64,000 nucleotides of DNA, from positions 248,001 through 312,000 of the forward strand of contig NZ_CP110011.1 of NCBI RefSeq assembly GCF_025947345.1. Direction: 5' to 3'. The notes under the pieces were generated by a model. The model did not search any database and had not been told where the DNA came from. It saw only the letters and a list, made by a program, of their open reading frames with translations. The stretch comes from Flavobacterium sp. N502536. GTDB lineage: Bacteria; Bacteroidota; Bacteroidia; Flavobacteriales; Flavobacteriaceae. Shown piece after piece: positions 44,110-51,826 of the stretch. Position numbers and translations under genes: made by a program. Numbering within the stretch: position 1 is the first letter of the stretch; every line of letters begins with the position of its first letter.

Positions 44110-46512
44110 ATGAAAAAATGGACGCCAAAATTATCGCTTTTACTACTCTTATTACTTATAAGCCAAGTTACATTTGCACAAAATTCTTCTGTAAAAGGAA
44201 CTGTTTCTGACGGAAAACTGGCCATCGAATTTGTCGATGTCGTTTTAAAAAACACCGCCGATTCTACAAAAGTAGCCGGATATGCTGTTACAGACGCTTT
44301 GGGAAATTTTTCTTTAGACAATCTTGCTTCCGGCGAATATCAGCTGCAATTCAGATTAATCGGATTCAAAACCCTTACTCAAAAAGTAAAATTTGCGGGC
44401 ACTCCACTTTCAGTTGGAACCATAACATTGCACACCGATGCCAATTTACTAAATGCTGTGGTTGTAAACTCTCAAAAGAAGCAAATTCAAAAGACTGACG
44501 AAGGTTTTATTTTTAATGCAGTTTCCAATCTGACACAGGCAGGCGGAACAGCTACAGATATGCTAAAAAACATTCCATCCGTTGCCGTTGATGCAGACGG
44601 GGGAATTACTTTGAGAGGAAAATCTCCAATGATTTTAATCAACGGAAAAAACTCTGCCATTACCAATATGGACCAGATTGCCGCGAGCAGTATTGAAAGT
44701 ATAGAGATCATCAGCAATCCTACGGCTAAATACGATGCCAATGCAGAGAGTGGTATTATCAACATCAAACTCAAAAAAAACAACCAAAGCGGCATGAATG
44801 GCGCAGTGGTTTTAGGGAGCGGATTTGGTGCCAAAGGCAGATTAAACAGCTCTGTACTCTTAAATCATAAAACGGACAAATGGAATTTTGGACTGGGATA
44901 CGACAATCGTTTTGCGGGAAGAACTAAAAAAATAAAAGGAGAAAGAATCAATTACCTGATCGATGACGAGCATTACATCAATCAAAATCGAAGCGATCAA
45001 CGTACAGAAGGTTTGCAAAATTTGAAATTCAACATTGACTTTTCGCCTAACGAAAACAATAGTTTCTCTTTTGAGGCTTTGGGAAACATGGAAAGTCAGG
45101 ACAATGGCGAAACGCTGTACACGCAGGTAAACAACAGTGCCAATCAGTTTTTCTCTAACAACAAAAGACATTCTCTGGAACTTGAACGTTCTAAGGTAGG
45201 TGAACTTGCTTTTAGCTACGATCGCAAATTTACCGATGACCGAAAGAGTCTGAATGCCAGCATTACTTCTTCTTTTAATAAACACAGAGAAAATACAGAC
45301 ATCGACACCTATCAATTCGACCAATACTACAACCTGATTGGTGCTGCTGCATGGCAAAGAACACACAATTACGAGCACGAAAACATCTCAAATGCCGTGG
45401 TAAATTATGCCCTTCCGGTTTCTGAAAAATCAATTTTAGAGACAGGTTACAAAGGAACCTTCCGATTTTTCGACTCCGATTTTCAAAGCGCCGATCAGAC
45501 GAATGGAGAATACATTGTAAATCCGCTGGCCAGTAACGGCTTTAAATTCAACGAGCAGATCAATGCAGTTTATGGAATGTTAAACTCTTACATTGGTGCT
45601 AAAGAAGCTCCAAAATGGAAATACAATTTAGGACTGCGCGCCGAACAGGTTTCAAACAACGGAAAGACACAAAACAACAGTGACAACTTTTCGAATCATT
45701 ATATAAAACTTTTTCCTTCTGCCTCATTACAGCTTAATTTAGCTTCGGATGAATTTCTAAAAATAGGATACAGCAAACGCATCAACCGTCCGGATTTAGA
45801 CAATTTAAATCCTTTTATTGACATTACGGACGCTTTAAATCCACATGGAGGAAATCCGTATTTAAAACCCGAAATCATTCACATCATCGAAAGCGGTTAT
45901 ACCAAAGAATGGTCTAAATACTCCTTTTCGACCAATGCTTTTTATCGAAACGCAACCAATAGCATCAGGCAATATGCAGAATTGCAGGACAATGGAGTTG
46001 TTTTACAGCAGCCCAGAAATATCGGAAGTACTATTACTTATGGTCTTGAAACTATTTTCAGCTTAAAACCAATTGGTTTTTATGATGCCAACATCAGCAT
46101 TACCGCTTTCCAGCAAAATATAAATGCTTCTAATCTGGCTCAGAATGTAGTAAACAATGCTTTTAGCTGGTACGGAAAGATCATCAATAATTTTGTTCCC
46201 TGGAAAGGCGGGAAACTGCAAATTATCGGAAATTACAATTCAGCTCTCGCTACTGCACAGGGAAAAAGGATTCCGATTTATAATGTTGACATGGGATTTC
46301 AGCAAAAACTTGGTAAGGGTAATGCCCGTTTAGGCTTAGTGGTTACTGATATGTTTAACACACTTGAAAGCGGTTTTAAAAACAACACGGCCCTGTTCAG
46401 TAACCATCGTACTTCAAAATCAGATACCCGTGCGCTAATGATTACTTTTGCTTACACTTTTAAATCGGACTTTAAGGAAAAATTATTGGAAAACCAGTTT
46501 TCGACAGAGTAA
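44110..46512 (+). CDS. TonB-dependent-receptor-like outer-membrane beta-barrel protein
   Basis: 800 residues. Signal peptide MKKWTPKLSLLLLLLLISQVTFA-Q. A CarboxypepD_reg-like domain (about 25-110: VKGTVSDGKLAIEFVDVVLK, GNFSLDNLASGEYQLQFRLI) precedes a plug-like domain (GTATDMLKNIPSVAVDADGG, ILINGKNSAITNMDQIAASS, IEIISNPTAKYDANAESGII). The rest is a large barrel rich in alternating aromatic strands, with the plan of 'outer membrane beta-barrel family' proteins. No TonB box or SusD partner is seen, so the ligand (metal, peptide or sugar) is unknown. Complete and probably monocistronic. Confidence 0.9.
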   Translation: MKKWTPKLSLLLLLLLISQVTFAQNSSVKGTVSDGKLAIEFVDVVLKNTADSTKVAGYAVTDALGNFSLDNLASGEYQLQFRLIGFKTLTQKVKFAGTPLSVGTITLHTDANLLNAVVVNSQKKQIQKTDEGFIFNAVSNLTQAGGTATDMLKNIPSVAVDADGGITLRGKSPMILINGKNSAITNMDQIAASSIESIEIISNPTAKYDANAESGIINIKLKKNNQSGMNGAVVLGSGFGAKGRLNSSVLLNHKTDKWNFGLGYDNRFAGRTKKIKGERINYLIDDEHYINQNRSDQRTEGLQNLKFNIDFSPNENNSFSFEALGNMESQDNGETLYTQVNNSANQFFSNNKRHSLELERSKVGELAFSYDRKFTDDRKSLNASITSSFNKHRENTDIDTYQFDQYYNLIGAAAWQRTHNYEHENISNAVVNYALPVSEKSILETGYKGTFRFFDSDFQSADQTNGEYIVNPLASNGFKFNEQINAVYGMLNSYIGAKEAPKWKYNLGLRAEQVSNNGKTQNNSDNFSNHYIKLFPSASLQLNLASDEFLKIGYSKRINRPDLDNLNPFIDITDALNPHGGNPYLKPEIIHIIESGYTKEWSKYSFSTNAFYRNATNSIRQYAELQDNGVVLQQPRNIGSTITYGLETIFSLKPIGFYDANISITAFQQNINASNLAQNVVNNAFSWYGKIINNFVPWKGGKLQIIGNYNSALATAQGKRIPIYNVDMGFQQKLGKGNARLGLVVTDMFNTLESGFKNNTALFSNHRTSKSDTRALMITFAYTFKSDFKEKLLENQFSTE

Positions 46513-46645
46513 CATTACATTACGGTAAAAAAAATCATTCTTGTAATTTGGATTCATTTTTCTAGTAAAAATTGAACTATATTCGCCAAAAAATTCGTGT
46601 CCCGGATTTTTTTGGCAGCTCCAAAAACCCTTAAACCTACATAGA

Positions 46646-47077
46646 ATGAAAATCCTAAAAGTATTTCTTTTTACTTTATTATTTATTGCCGTAAAATCAC
46701 ATTCCCAAATTCAGGTAGACCGAATCACTTACAAAGTTCGTGATCATTTTATTACGACTACAATTGGTTATCCGGTTCCGGGAACTTTTTTACCAACAGG
46801 ACAAAAAGAGCCTTCTACCGTATTAAATCCGGACGGAACAGGAGTTATTCAGTATGACGATTTAAGCAAAAAAAAGATCAACTGGGGAATTGAATGTACC
46901 GAAGAAGGTATTCCGGTTTTCAAAGAAGGTTTCAACAGTGCTTCTTATACTTTCTGGTACCGTACCGATGATAGTGAGGAGTGGAATTACACTCAATTTT
47001 CGATTCATTTTGCTAAGAAAAAGATGTTTCTGATGGGAGAAAGAGTAAAAGAATATGTAGATTATAACGTACAATAA
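46646..47077 (+). CDS. Small exported protein of unknown function
   Basis: 143 residues with signal peptide MKILKVFLFTLLFIAVKSHS. The mature part is beta-rich, with conserved-looking phrases PSTVLNPDGTGVIQYDD and KKINWGIECTEEGIPVFKEG. There is only one Cys in the mature part. I do not recognise the family. It sits alone between the outer-membrane receptor and the acyl-CoA ligase. Confidence 0.65.
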   Translation: MKILKVFLFTLLFIAVKSHSQIQVDRITYKVRDHFITTTIGYPVPGTFLPTGQKEPSTVLNPDGTGVIQYDDLSKKKINWGIECTEEGIPVFKEGFNSASYTFWYRTDDSEEWNYTQFSIHFAKKKMFLMGERVKEYVDYNVQ

Positions 47078-47246
47078 TTACTACACAAAAATCATTTTTT
47101 TATTGGTTTTTCTAAATTTTACTACAAAAAAGAAAACGTTTTCGTTGATTTTCTAAAGTAGTTATAATTTTTCCCATAAATTTTCATAAATATAAAAATT
47201 ATCCCTAATTTTTATTTAATTTGCGATAAAATTCAACATTTTAAAC

Positions 47247-49025
47247 ATGGTTTCAATCACACGCCTTTTTGATTTTCCCTATTATCAACAAGAAACTTAT
47301 AACCTTCAGGTTGCCTTAGCAACTAAAAAAAACGGAGTCTGGGAAAAAACATCTAGCCAGGAATATATTGCAAAAGCAAATGCCATTTCAAGAGCATTAT
47401 TGCGCATGGGTGTTCAAAAAGATGATAAAATTGCATTAATCACTTCTAACAACCGTACGGAGTGGAATATTATGGATATTGGTATCCTGCAAACCGGTGC
47501 ACAAAACGTACCGATTTACCCAACCATAGCCGAAGAAGATTACGAATATATATTAAACCATAGCGGAAGTATTTACTGCTTTGTATCGGATACGGAAGTA
47601 CTTGATAAAGTAAACGCGATCAAAGCAAACGTTCCCACTTTAAAAGAAGTCTATTCTTTTAATGAAATTGAAGGCTGTAAACACTGGTCTGAATTATTAG
47701 AGCTTGGAAAAGACGATAGCAATCAGAGCGAAGTTGAAGCCAGAAAAGACAGCATTCTACCAGAAAATTTAGCGACTATCATTTATACTTCCGGAACAAC
47801 AGGAAGACCTAAAGGGGTTATGCTTTCTCACAAAAACATTGTTTCTAATGTTTTAGACAGTGCACCAAGAATTCCGTTTGACCCGGGAAAAAGTTCTGCA
47901 TTGAGCTTCCTTCCTATTTGTCATATTTTTGAGAGAATGATCCTGTACATCTATCAGTATTATGGTATCTCGGTTTATTTTGGTGAATCGATTGATAAAA
48001 TCAGTGACAACCTGAAAGAAGTTCGTCCAAATGTAATGACAGCTGTACCAAGACTTCTGGAAAAAGTTTACGATAAAATTTATGCAAAAGGAGCTGAATT
48101 AACCGGCATCAAGAAAAAACTATTTTTCTGGGCTATTGATTTAGGACTAAGATACCAACCCTACGGAGCCAATGGCGCCTGGTATGAATTTCAGTTAAAA
48201 ATTGCCCGCAAACTTATTTTCAGTAAATGGAAAGAAGGTTTGGGAGGAAGATTAGACTTAATGGTTTCAGGAAGTGCTGCATTGCAACCACGTTTAGCGC
48301 GAGTTTTTGCCGCGGCAGAAATTCCGGTAATGGAAGGTTACGGTTTATCTGAAACATCACCGGTAATTGCCGTAAACGATCAGAGAAACAGAGGCTTTAA
48401 AATTGGAACAGTTGGAAAACCAATTCAAAACGTAGAAGTTAAAATTGCCGAAGACGGTGAGATCCTTTGCAAAGGACCAAACGTGATGCTAGGCTACTTT
48501 AAAGATCCTGAAAAAACAGCCGAAGCTTTACAAGACGGTTATTTTCATACAGGAGATATTGGCGAAATTGACAGTGAAGGTTTCCTTAAAATCACAGACC
48601 GTAAGAAAGAAATGTTTAAGACTTCAGGCGGAAAATACATTGCTCCTCAATTAATTGAAAATGCCATGAAACAATCTCGTTTTATCGAGCAGATCATGGT
48701 AATTGGGGAAGGCGAAAAAATGCCGGCTGCCTTTATTCAGCCTAACTTTGAATTTGTAAAAGAATGGGCAAAAATTCACAAAATAACTTTAGGAAGTACC
48801 GATAAAGAAATCAGTACCAATGCACAGGTTATCAAACGTATTGACGAAGAAGTAGAAGGAATCAATGAAAAATTCGGACACTGGGAAAAAATCAAACGTT
48901 TTGAGTTAACGCCGGATGTTTGGTCTATCGATGGCGGACAACTTACTCCTACCCTAAAATTAAAACGTAAAATCATCAAAGAAATATACAAAGATCTTTA
49001 CGCTAAAATATACGGTCAGAATTAA
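47247..49025 (+). CDS. Long-chain fatty acid-CoA ligase (AMP-forming)
   Basis: 592 residues of the ANL superfamily. The AMP/ATP motif is YTSGTTGRPKGVMLSHK (about 181-197). LSFLPICHIFERM, the linker LMVSGSAALQPRLARVFAAA and EGYGLSETSPVIAVN follow, and YFHTGDIGEIDSEGFLKITD with KKEMFKTSGGKYIAPQ forms the hinge and C-terminal domain. This pattern is FadD15/FAA1-like, with long-chain fatty acids as substrate. Reaction: fatty acid plus CoA plus ATP to acyl-CoA, AMP and PPi, at the inner face of the cytoplasmic membrane. Followed by a shared terminator. Confidence 0.93.
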   Translation: MVSITRLFDFPYYQQETYNLQVALATKKNGVWEKTSSQEYIAKANAISRALLRMGVQKDDKIALITSNNRTEWNIMDIGILQTGAQNVPIYPTIAEEDYEYILNHSGSIYCFVSDTEVLDKVNAIKANVPTLKEVYSFNEIEGCKHWSELLELGKDDSNQSEVEARKDSILPENLATIIYTSGTTGRPKGVMLSHKNIVSNVLDSAPRIPFDPGKSSALSFLPICHIFERMILYIYQYYGISVYFGESIDKISDNLKEVRPNVMTAVPRLLEKVYDKIYAKGAELTGIKKKLFFWAIDLGLRYQPYGANGAWYEFQLKIARKLIFSKWKEGLGGRLDLMVSGSAALQPRLARVFAAAEIPVMEGYGLSETSPVIAVNDQRNRGFKIGTVGKPIQNVEVKIAEDGEILCKGPNVMLGYFKDPEKTAEALQDGYFHTGDIGEIDSEGFLKITDRKKEMFKTSGGKYIAPQLIENAMKQSRFIEQIMVIGEGEKMPAAFIQPNFEFVKEWAKIHKITLGSTDKEISTNAQVIKRIDEEVEGINEKFGHWEKIKRFELTPDVWSIDGGQLTPTLKLKRKIIKEIYKDLYAKIYGQN

Positions 49026-49052
49026 TAAATCAAAATAATAACAACCAAACCT

Positions 49053-49086
49053 AAAACGGCTGCCCTTTACAGGACAGCCGTTTTTT
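49053..49086. terminator. Bidirectional terminator between the CoA ligase and minus-strand genes
   Basis: AAAACGGCTG (49053-49062) pairs with CAGCCGTTTT (49075-49084), loop of 12 bases. T runs follow on the plus strand and a shorter one on the minus strand, so it can end both the CoA ligase transcript and the convergent transcript from 49100-50770. Confidence 0.8.
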
Positions 49087-49099
49087 AATGGTGCAAACA

Positions 49100-49324
49100 T
49101 CAATTCAAATATGGAACATTAGTTATTAGTTCTGCACAAAACGGACTTACGTTTAAGCGTTGTGACTGATTTAAACCCTTATAATTTGGGGCAATTTTAC
49201 CAGTTTCAGCTTCTAAAACAGCCAATGCATATTCGATAATTGTACGTTCCTGTTCCTCAGGAGCTGCGTTCTGCCAACACTTGGCCTCTAAATCGATACT
49301 ACTCATTTTATTCTTAAATTTCAT
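49100..49324 (-). CDS. Unrecognised 74-residue protein
   Basis: 74 residues, with an internal Met at residue 7 as alternative start. A helical N-terminal half (SSIDLEAKCWQNAAPEEQER) leads to TIIEYALAVLEAETGKIAP and a polar tail with one Cys (LNVSPFCAELITNV). I do not recognise the family. It lies 12 bases behind the 207-residue gene on the same strand and before the shared terminator, so it is probably the last gene of the small RNA-ligase locus. Confidence 0.5.
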   Translation of the reverse strand: MKFKNKMSSIDLEAKCWQNAAPEEQERTIIEYALAVLEAETGKIAPNYKGLNQSQRLNVSPFCAELITNVPYLN

Positions 49325-49336
49325 TTTTGCTTCTTT

Positions 49337-49960
49337 TTAATTTAATCTTCTCTTATAACGAGATTTCATTTCACGAAAACTTTCTTCAATTGACCAATGA
49401 CGTTTTCGCCCTTCGGAATCCTGATTCATTTTCTTAGATAAATCTTTAAACTTGAAAAAAAGATTTCCAGCTTTAGAAGCTTTACCTGACTCTTCCTTTT
49501 GGGCTTCTGCAAAACGTTCGATCTTTAGGCTTTCTTTCTTCAATTCAACGATCACCTCAGCTTTAGTTGCACATTCCAACTGTTTTCCTTCCTCAGTTCT
49601 ACAGTATTCGTTAAACTTTTTAAAAGGACGCGGATGAAAATCGACCATAATTGCAGCAAGATTTATCGCATCAATATTCGATGGATTTGTTTCTCCTTTA
49701 AAGAAGGTTTCAATAGGTCTGAACTTATCTTTCTGTTCCTTAAACTTGTTCTTTTTGGTGTGATCGAAATCTAAAGAGAATAAATTTCTAAAAACATTCA
49801 AATCCTCTTTTGTTGCGTTGTTCTCGAAAATAAGCCAACAAAAGTCACGAAGTTTTCCACGGGAAGGATTGTACAAATAATCAAAATACTCCCCATTTTT
49901 TTCTATCTCATATTTATTTCTAATTGCTTTTTTATATAGTTCTAATGTATTACTTTTCAT
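49337..49960 (-). CDS. Unrecognised 207-residue basic protein in the small RNA-ligase locus
   Basis: 207 residues, highly charged and mostly helical, with no signal peptide or membrane segment. Notable stretches: NPSRGKLRDFCWLIFENNAT, KEQKDKFRPIETFFKGETNP, a long Lys/Glu-rich helix (VELKKESLKIERFAEAQKEE) that could be a coiled coil, and a very basic C-terminus (REMKSRYKRRLN). The basic tail suggests nucleic-acid binding, but I do not recognise a family. It is downstream of the frameshifted ORF and the RNA ligase on the same strand, so a role with them is possible. Confidence 0.6.
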   Translation of the reverse strand: MKSNTLELYKKAIRNKYEIEKNGEYFDYLYNPSRGKLRDFCWLIFENNATKEDLNVFRNLFSLDFDHTKKNKFKEQKDKFRPIETFFKGETNPSNIDAINLAAIMVDFHPRPFKKFNEYCRTEEGKQLECATKAEVIVELKKESLKIERFAEAQKEESGKASKAGNLFFKFKDLSKKMNQDSEGRKRHWSIEESFREMKSRYKRRLN

Positions 49961-49974
49961 AATCTTACTTTTTT

Positions 49975-50171
49975 TTAGGAATTTCCGGCAATCACAAAAA
50001 CCTTCTGAGCAGCTATCACCTGAATAGCCTGCAGCGTTCCTGAACCTCCTTTCTGTTCCGCAGTCTAGTGAGTGCTGCTTTCATTTCTTTTATAAAAACA
50101 AACAGCTGCTCCTTAAACCTAATTATACCTGTACGACCAAAATGATGGTCAAACGTAATTTTTTTACTCAT
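49975..50171 (-). pseudogene. Small gene with a frameshift, downstream of the RNA ligase
   Basis: ATG 50171 overlaps the RNA ligase stop (ATGA), a normal translational-coupling arrangement. The first frame gives 51 codons (MSKKITFDHHFGRTGIIRFK...) and ends at 50016. From about base 50060 a second frame reads coherently as TAEQKGGSGTLQAIQVIAAQ then KVFVIAGNS and stops at 49975, but is closed upstream by TAG. Joining them by a one-base shift near 50060-50070 would give about 63 residues. I read it as a frameshifted, probably dead gene; programmed shifting or a sequencing error are alternatives. Family unrecognised. Confidence 0.5.
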
Positions 50172-50770
50172 TTGTCAGAAATATTCAAATTATACAATAT
50201 TGTTTCTTCGACTACTTCTAAACGTTTCATTCCAAAATCAGATTTTCTCAGTTTACACATTCTGCCATCCGATTCATGGTGAAAAACAATGCCTTCGATA
50301 TCATTCTCTGACAAGAATTTCTTCAAATTATCGAACTCAAAACTTGAAAACTCCAAAACCTCACTACCATGTCTGATTAGTGTATGCTTGGCTAAGTTCT
50401 CAGGGTTCCCCTGCACCTTAGGCCCGCATAATTCGAATGTTCCATCTGTTTTGATTTTTAAATTATCAAAACCTTCAAAGAAAAATCGGTCTTCAGCTTT
50501 CGAACGATCGCATTTTAGCCAATGCGGGTGATGTCCTGTAATGGTATCTGCTTCCTGGCATGCAATTGCACCTGCGGGAATTACACGTCCTTTTTTGGCA
50601 TCAAATCTTTTGAATAGCGCTCCGTTAATAATCGCGGCGGCTGTACCATCAAATTTTCTTGTAGCGACAGCCTTTCCGGCAATCACCCATTTGTTTTCGT
50701 CACTAATTTTATTAATCACTTTTGCCAAATCCGTAGGGTCTTTTGCAAATAATGTGCCTATCTTTTTCAT
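50168..50770 (-). CDS. RNA ligase family protein (small, DUF5565-like)
   Basis: 200 residues with the nucleotidyltransferase core of RNA/DNA ligases. Motif I is TRKFDGTAAAI, with the expected AMP-accepting Lys39 (KxDG). FKRFDAKKG follows. Motif III is FELCGPKVQGN, motif IV is IEGIVFHH, and motif V is CKLRKSDFG. The protein ends shortly after motif V, so it lacks an accessory C-terminal domain. Family activity: ATP-dependent joining of RNA ends through ligase-AMP and RNA-adenylate. The four-base stop/start overlap with the next ORF indicates an operon. It is a second, distinct ligase from the one at the window end. Confidence 0.85.
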   Translation of the reverse strand: MKKIGTLFAKDPTDLAKVINKISDENKWVIAGKAVATRKFDGTAAAIINGALFKRFDAKKGRVIPAGAIACQEADTITGHHPHWLKCDRSKAEDRFFFEGFDNLKIKTDGTFELCGPKVQGNPENLAKHTLIRHGSEVLEFSSFEFDNLKKFLSENDIEGIVFHHESDGRMCKLRKSDFGMKRLEVVEETILYNLNISDK

Positions 50771-50820
50771 TTCTTTTTGTTATTTAAATTAGACTTGGTT
50801 TTTTGTTAATTTCTCTTAAT

Positions 50821-50915
50821 TTTTCTCGCAAAGACGCAAAATCGCAAAGTTTTGTTTTCTTCCTGTTAAGCCTCAGTACCTCTACACCTTTGTACCTCCG
50901 TACCTCAAAAACAGA
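50821..50915. repeat. CGCAAAG / CCTTTGTACCT dispersed repeat upstream of the small RNA ligase
   Basis: TTCTCGCAAAGACGCAAAAT, CGCAAAGTTTTG, then CCTCAGTACCTCTACACCTT and TGTACCTCCGTACCTC. The same two-part word order (CGCAAAG... then CCTTTGTACCT) occurs in the gaps of the RNA-repair array at 60625, 61527 and, in part, 62521. Non-coding. Confidence 0.7.
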
Positions 50916-50918
50916 CAC

Positions 50919-50945
50919 AAAAAAAGCACCCGATTAAAGGTGCTT
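50919..50945 (-). terminator. Terminator of the small ORF at 50973
   Basis: On the minus strand, AAGCACC (50945-50939) and GGTGCTT (50930-50924) form a 7-bp stem with an eight-base loop, then a T run (complement of 50919-50925). It supports transcription of the small ORF just before it. Confidence 0.7.
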
Positions 50946-50972
50946 CATGAGATCTAACAAGATATAACTATC

Positions 50973-51185
50973 CTATTGCCCGTATTCATGCACCTGTATT
51001 GCCAAACGTTCTGAGTAAAAACTGGCGTTTGATAATTTTGCGATATGTGTATTTTTATTAAAGTCCATTTTATGTATTGTACTATATATTAAAATCGTTG
51101 TTATTGTTCGAAACTCGTTCTCCGTGTTTTCTTCAGCAAAGATAATGTCTAAAAAATCAATTTTCCAAATCAATTTTAACGACAT
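50973..51185 (-). CDS. Small ORF, 31 or 70 residues, with its own terminator
   Basis: The frame starts at ATG 51185 (MSLKLIWKIDFLDII, 70 residues) or at ATG 51068 (MDFNKNTHIAKLSNASFYSE, 31 residues), ending at TAG 50973. The shorter start is favoured, because the upstream half is AT-rich and without character. The tail FYSERLAIQVHEYGQ shares the pattern YS(E/D)RLA with the 38-residue ORF at 51520, which also has its own terminator. This hints at a family of very small proteins or peptides. No signal peptide; family unknown. Confidence 0.4.
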   Translation of the reverse strand: MSLKLIWKIDFLDIIFAEENTENEFRTITTILIYSTIHKMDFNKNTHIAKLSNASFYSERLAIQVHEYGQ

Positions 51186-51196
51186 CTATTTAAAAA

Positions 51197-51337
51197 TCAA
51201 TTAGTTACACTTTTAAAAAAGTCATAGAAATCCCTGTCCGCATAGTTGTGCAGCTTCTTAATTATTTCAAATGACTGTCTCTCATCCGATTACTTTTCAA
51301 AATTGTATTTCATTAATTTAGTTTTATCATATAACAT
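51197..51337 (-). pseudogene. Short ORF interrupted by an in-frame TAA
   Basis: From ATG 51337 the frame reads MLYDKTKLMKYNFEK, then TAA, then continues coherently as SDERQSFEIIKKLHNYADRD and FYDFFKSVTN to TGA 51197. The second part (30 residues) looks like real helical protein sequence. I interpret it as a decayed gene with a nonsense mutation. Only 12 bases separate it from ATG 51185. Family unknown. Confidence 0.4.
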
Positions 51338-51453
51338 TGGTCAAATATTTTTTCAATTATTTTTAGTTAAGCGTTCTTTTTTATCATTTTCCATCCTATT
51401 GAGTGGTTAAAATTATTCTTCCGGGCAGAATCAAAGTGTTTTTTTAACCGTCC

Positions 51454-51487
51454 AAAAACAAAAAAAGCGCCCTGATGAGGACGCTTT
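51454..51487 (-). terminator. Terminator of the 38-residue ORF
   Basis: On the minus strand, AAAGCGTCC (51487-51479) pairs with GGGCGCTTT (51472-51464), nine bp with one G-T, loop of six, followed by a long T run (complement of 51454-51466). Confidence 0.75.
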
Positions 51488-51519
51488 AATGATATTTATG
51501 TTGAGTTTGTAACGATCAT

Positions 51520-51636
51520 TTACACTTCAATTCTAAAATACATATCACATCCAGAGCCTTTAGCAGGGGCAAATCCCGCCAAACGATCACTATATAGTCC
51601 AACCGACCAATTGATATTTATATTTTTCATTTCCAT
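51520..51636 (-). CDS. 38-residue ORF with promoter and terminator
   Basis: ATG 51636 or 51630 to TAA 51520 encodes MEMKNININWSVGLYSDRLA GFAPAKGSGCDMYFRIEV. It has a -7 box at 51652-51645, a terminator at 51487-51454 and no competing frame, which makes it a credible tiny gene. The YSDRLA motif resembles YSERLA in the ORF at 50973. One Cys near the end; no leader-peptide hallmark is certain. It may encode a small structural or signalling peptide; function unknown. Confidence 0.45.
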   Translation of the reverse strand: MEMKNININWSVGLYSDRLAGFAPAKGSGCDMYFRIEV

Positions 51637-51644
51637 TTCAGAAA

Positions 51645-51652
51645 CAAAAGTA
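51645..51652 (-). promoter_or_regulatory. -7 box TACTTTTG for the 38-residue ORF
   Basis: Read on the minus strand the bases are TACTTTTG, an exact TAnnTTTG match nine bases before ATG 51636. The transcript would be nearly leaderless. The -33 element is not clear. Confidence 0.45.
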
Positions 51653-51772
51653 AGTGTTTTTTTTAACATAATTTAACATTTACGTTTTATTCGTGCAGAA
51701 ACAGGCTCTACAGCGCCACCAATTTTAACAAAAATTTCCATTTAAAACCCGCGCTATACTTTAAATATTTTA

Positions 51773-51780
51773 TATTTTTG
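51773..51780 (+). promoter_or_regulatory. -7 box TATTTTTG upstream of the WGR gene
   Basis: Exact TAnnTTTG match 47 bases before ATG 51827. It probably drives both the WGR gene and the SWIM gene that follows five bases after it. Confidence 0.6.
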
Positions 51781-51826
51781 AGAATATACGCACACTTTTT
51801 TTTAGCCATTCAGTCCATAAACAAAC

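Noticed and set aside
44860..45378. 172-codon minus-strand frame within the outer-membrane receptor
   Set aside because: Antisense shadow of a well-supported barrel protein; no promoter or motif.
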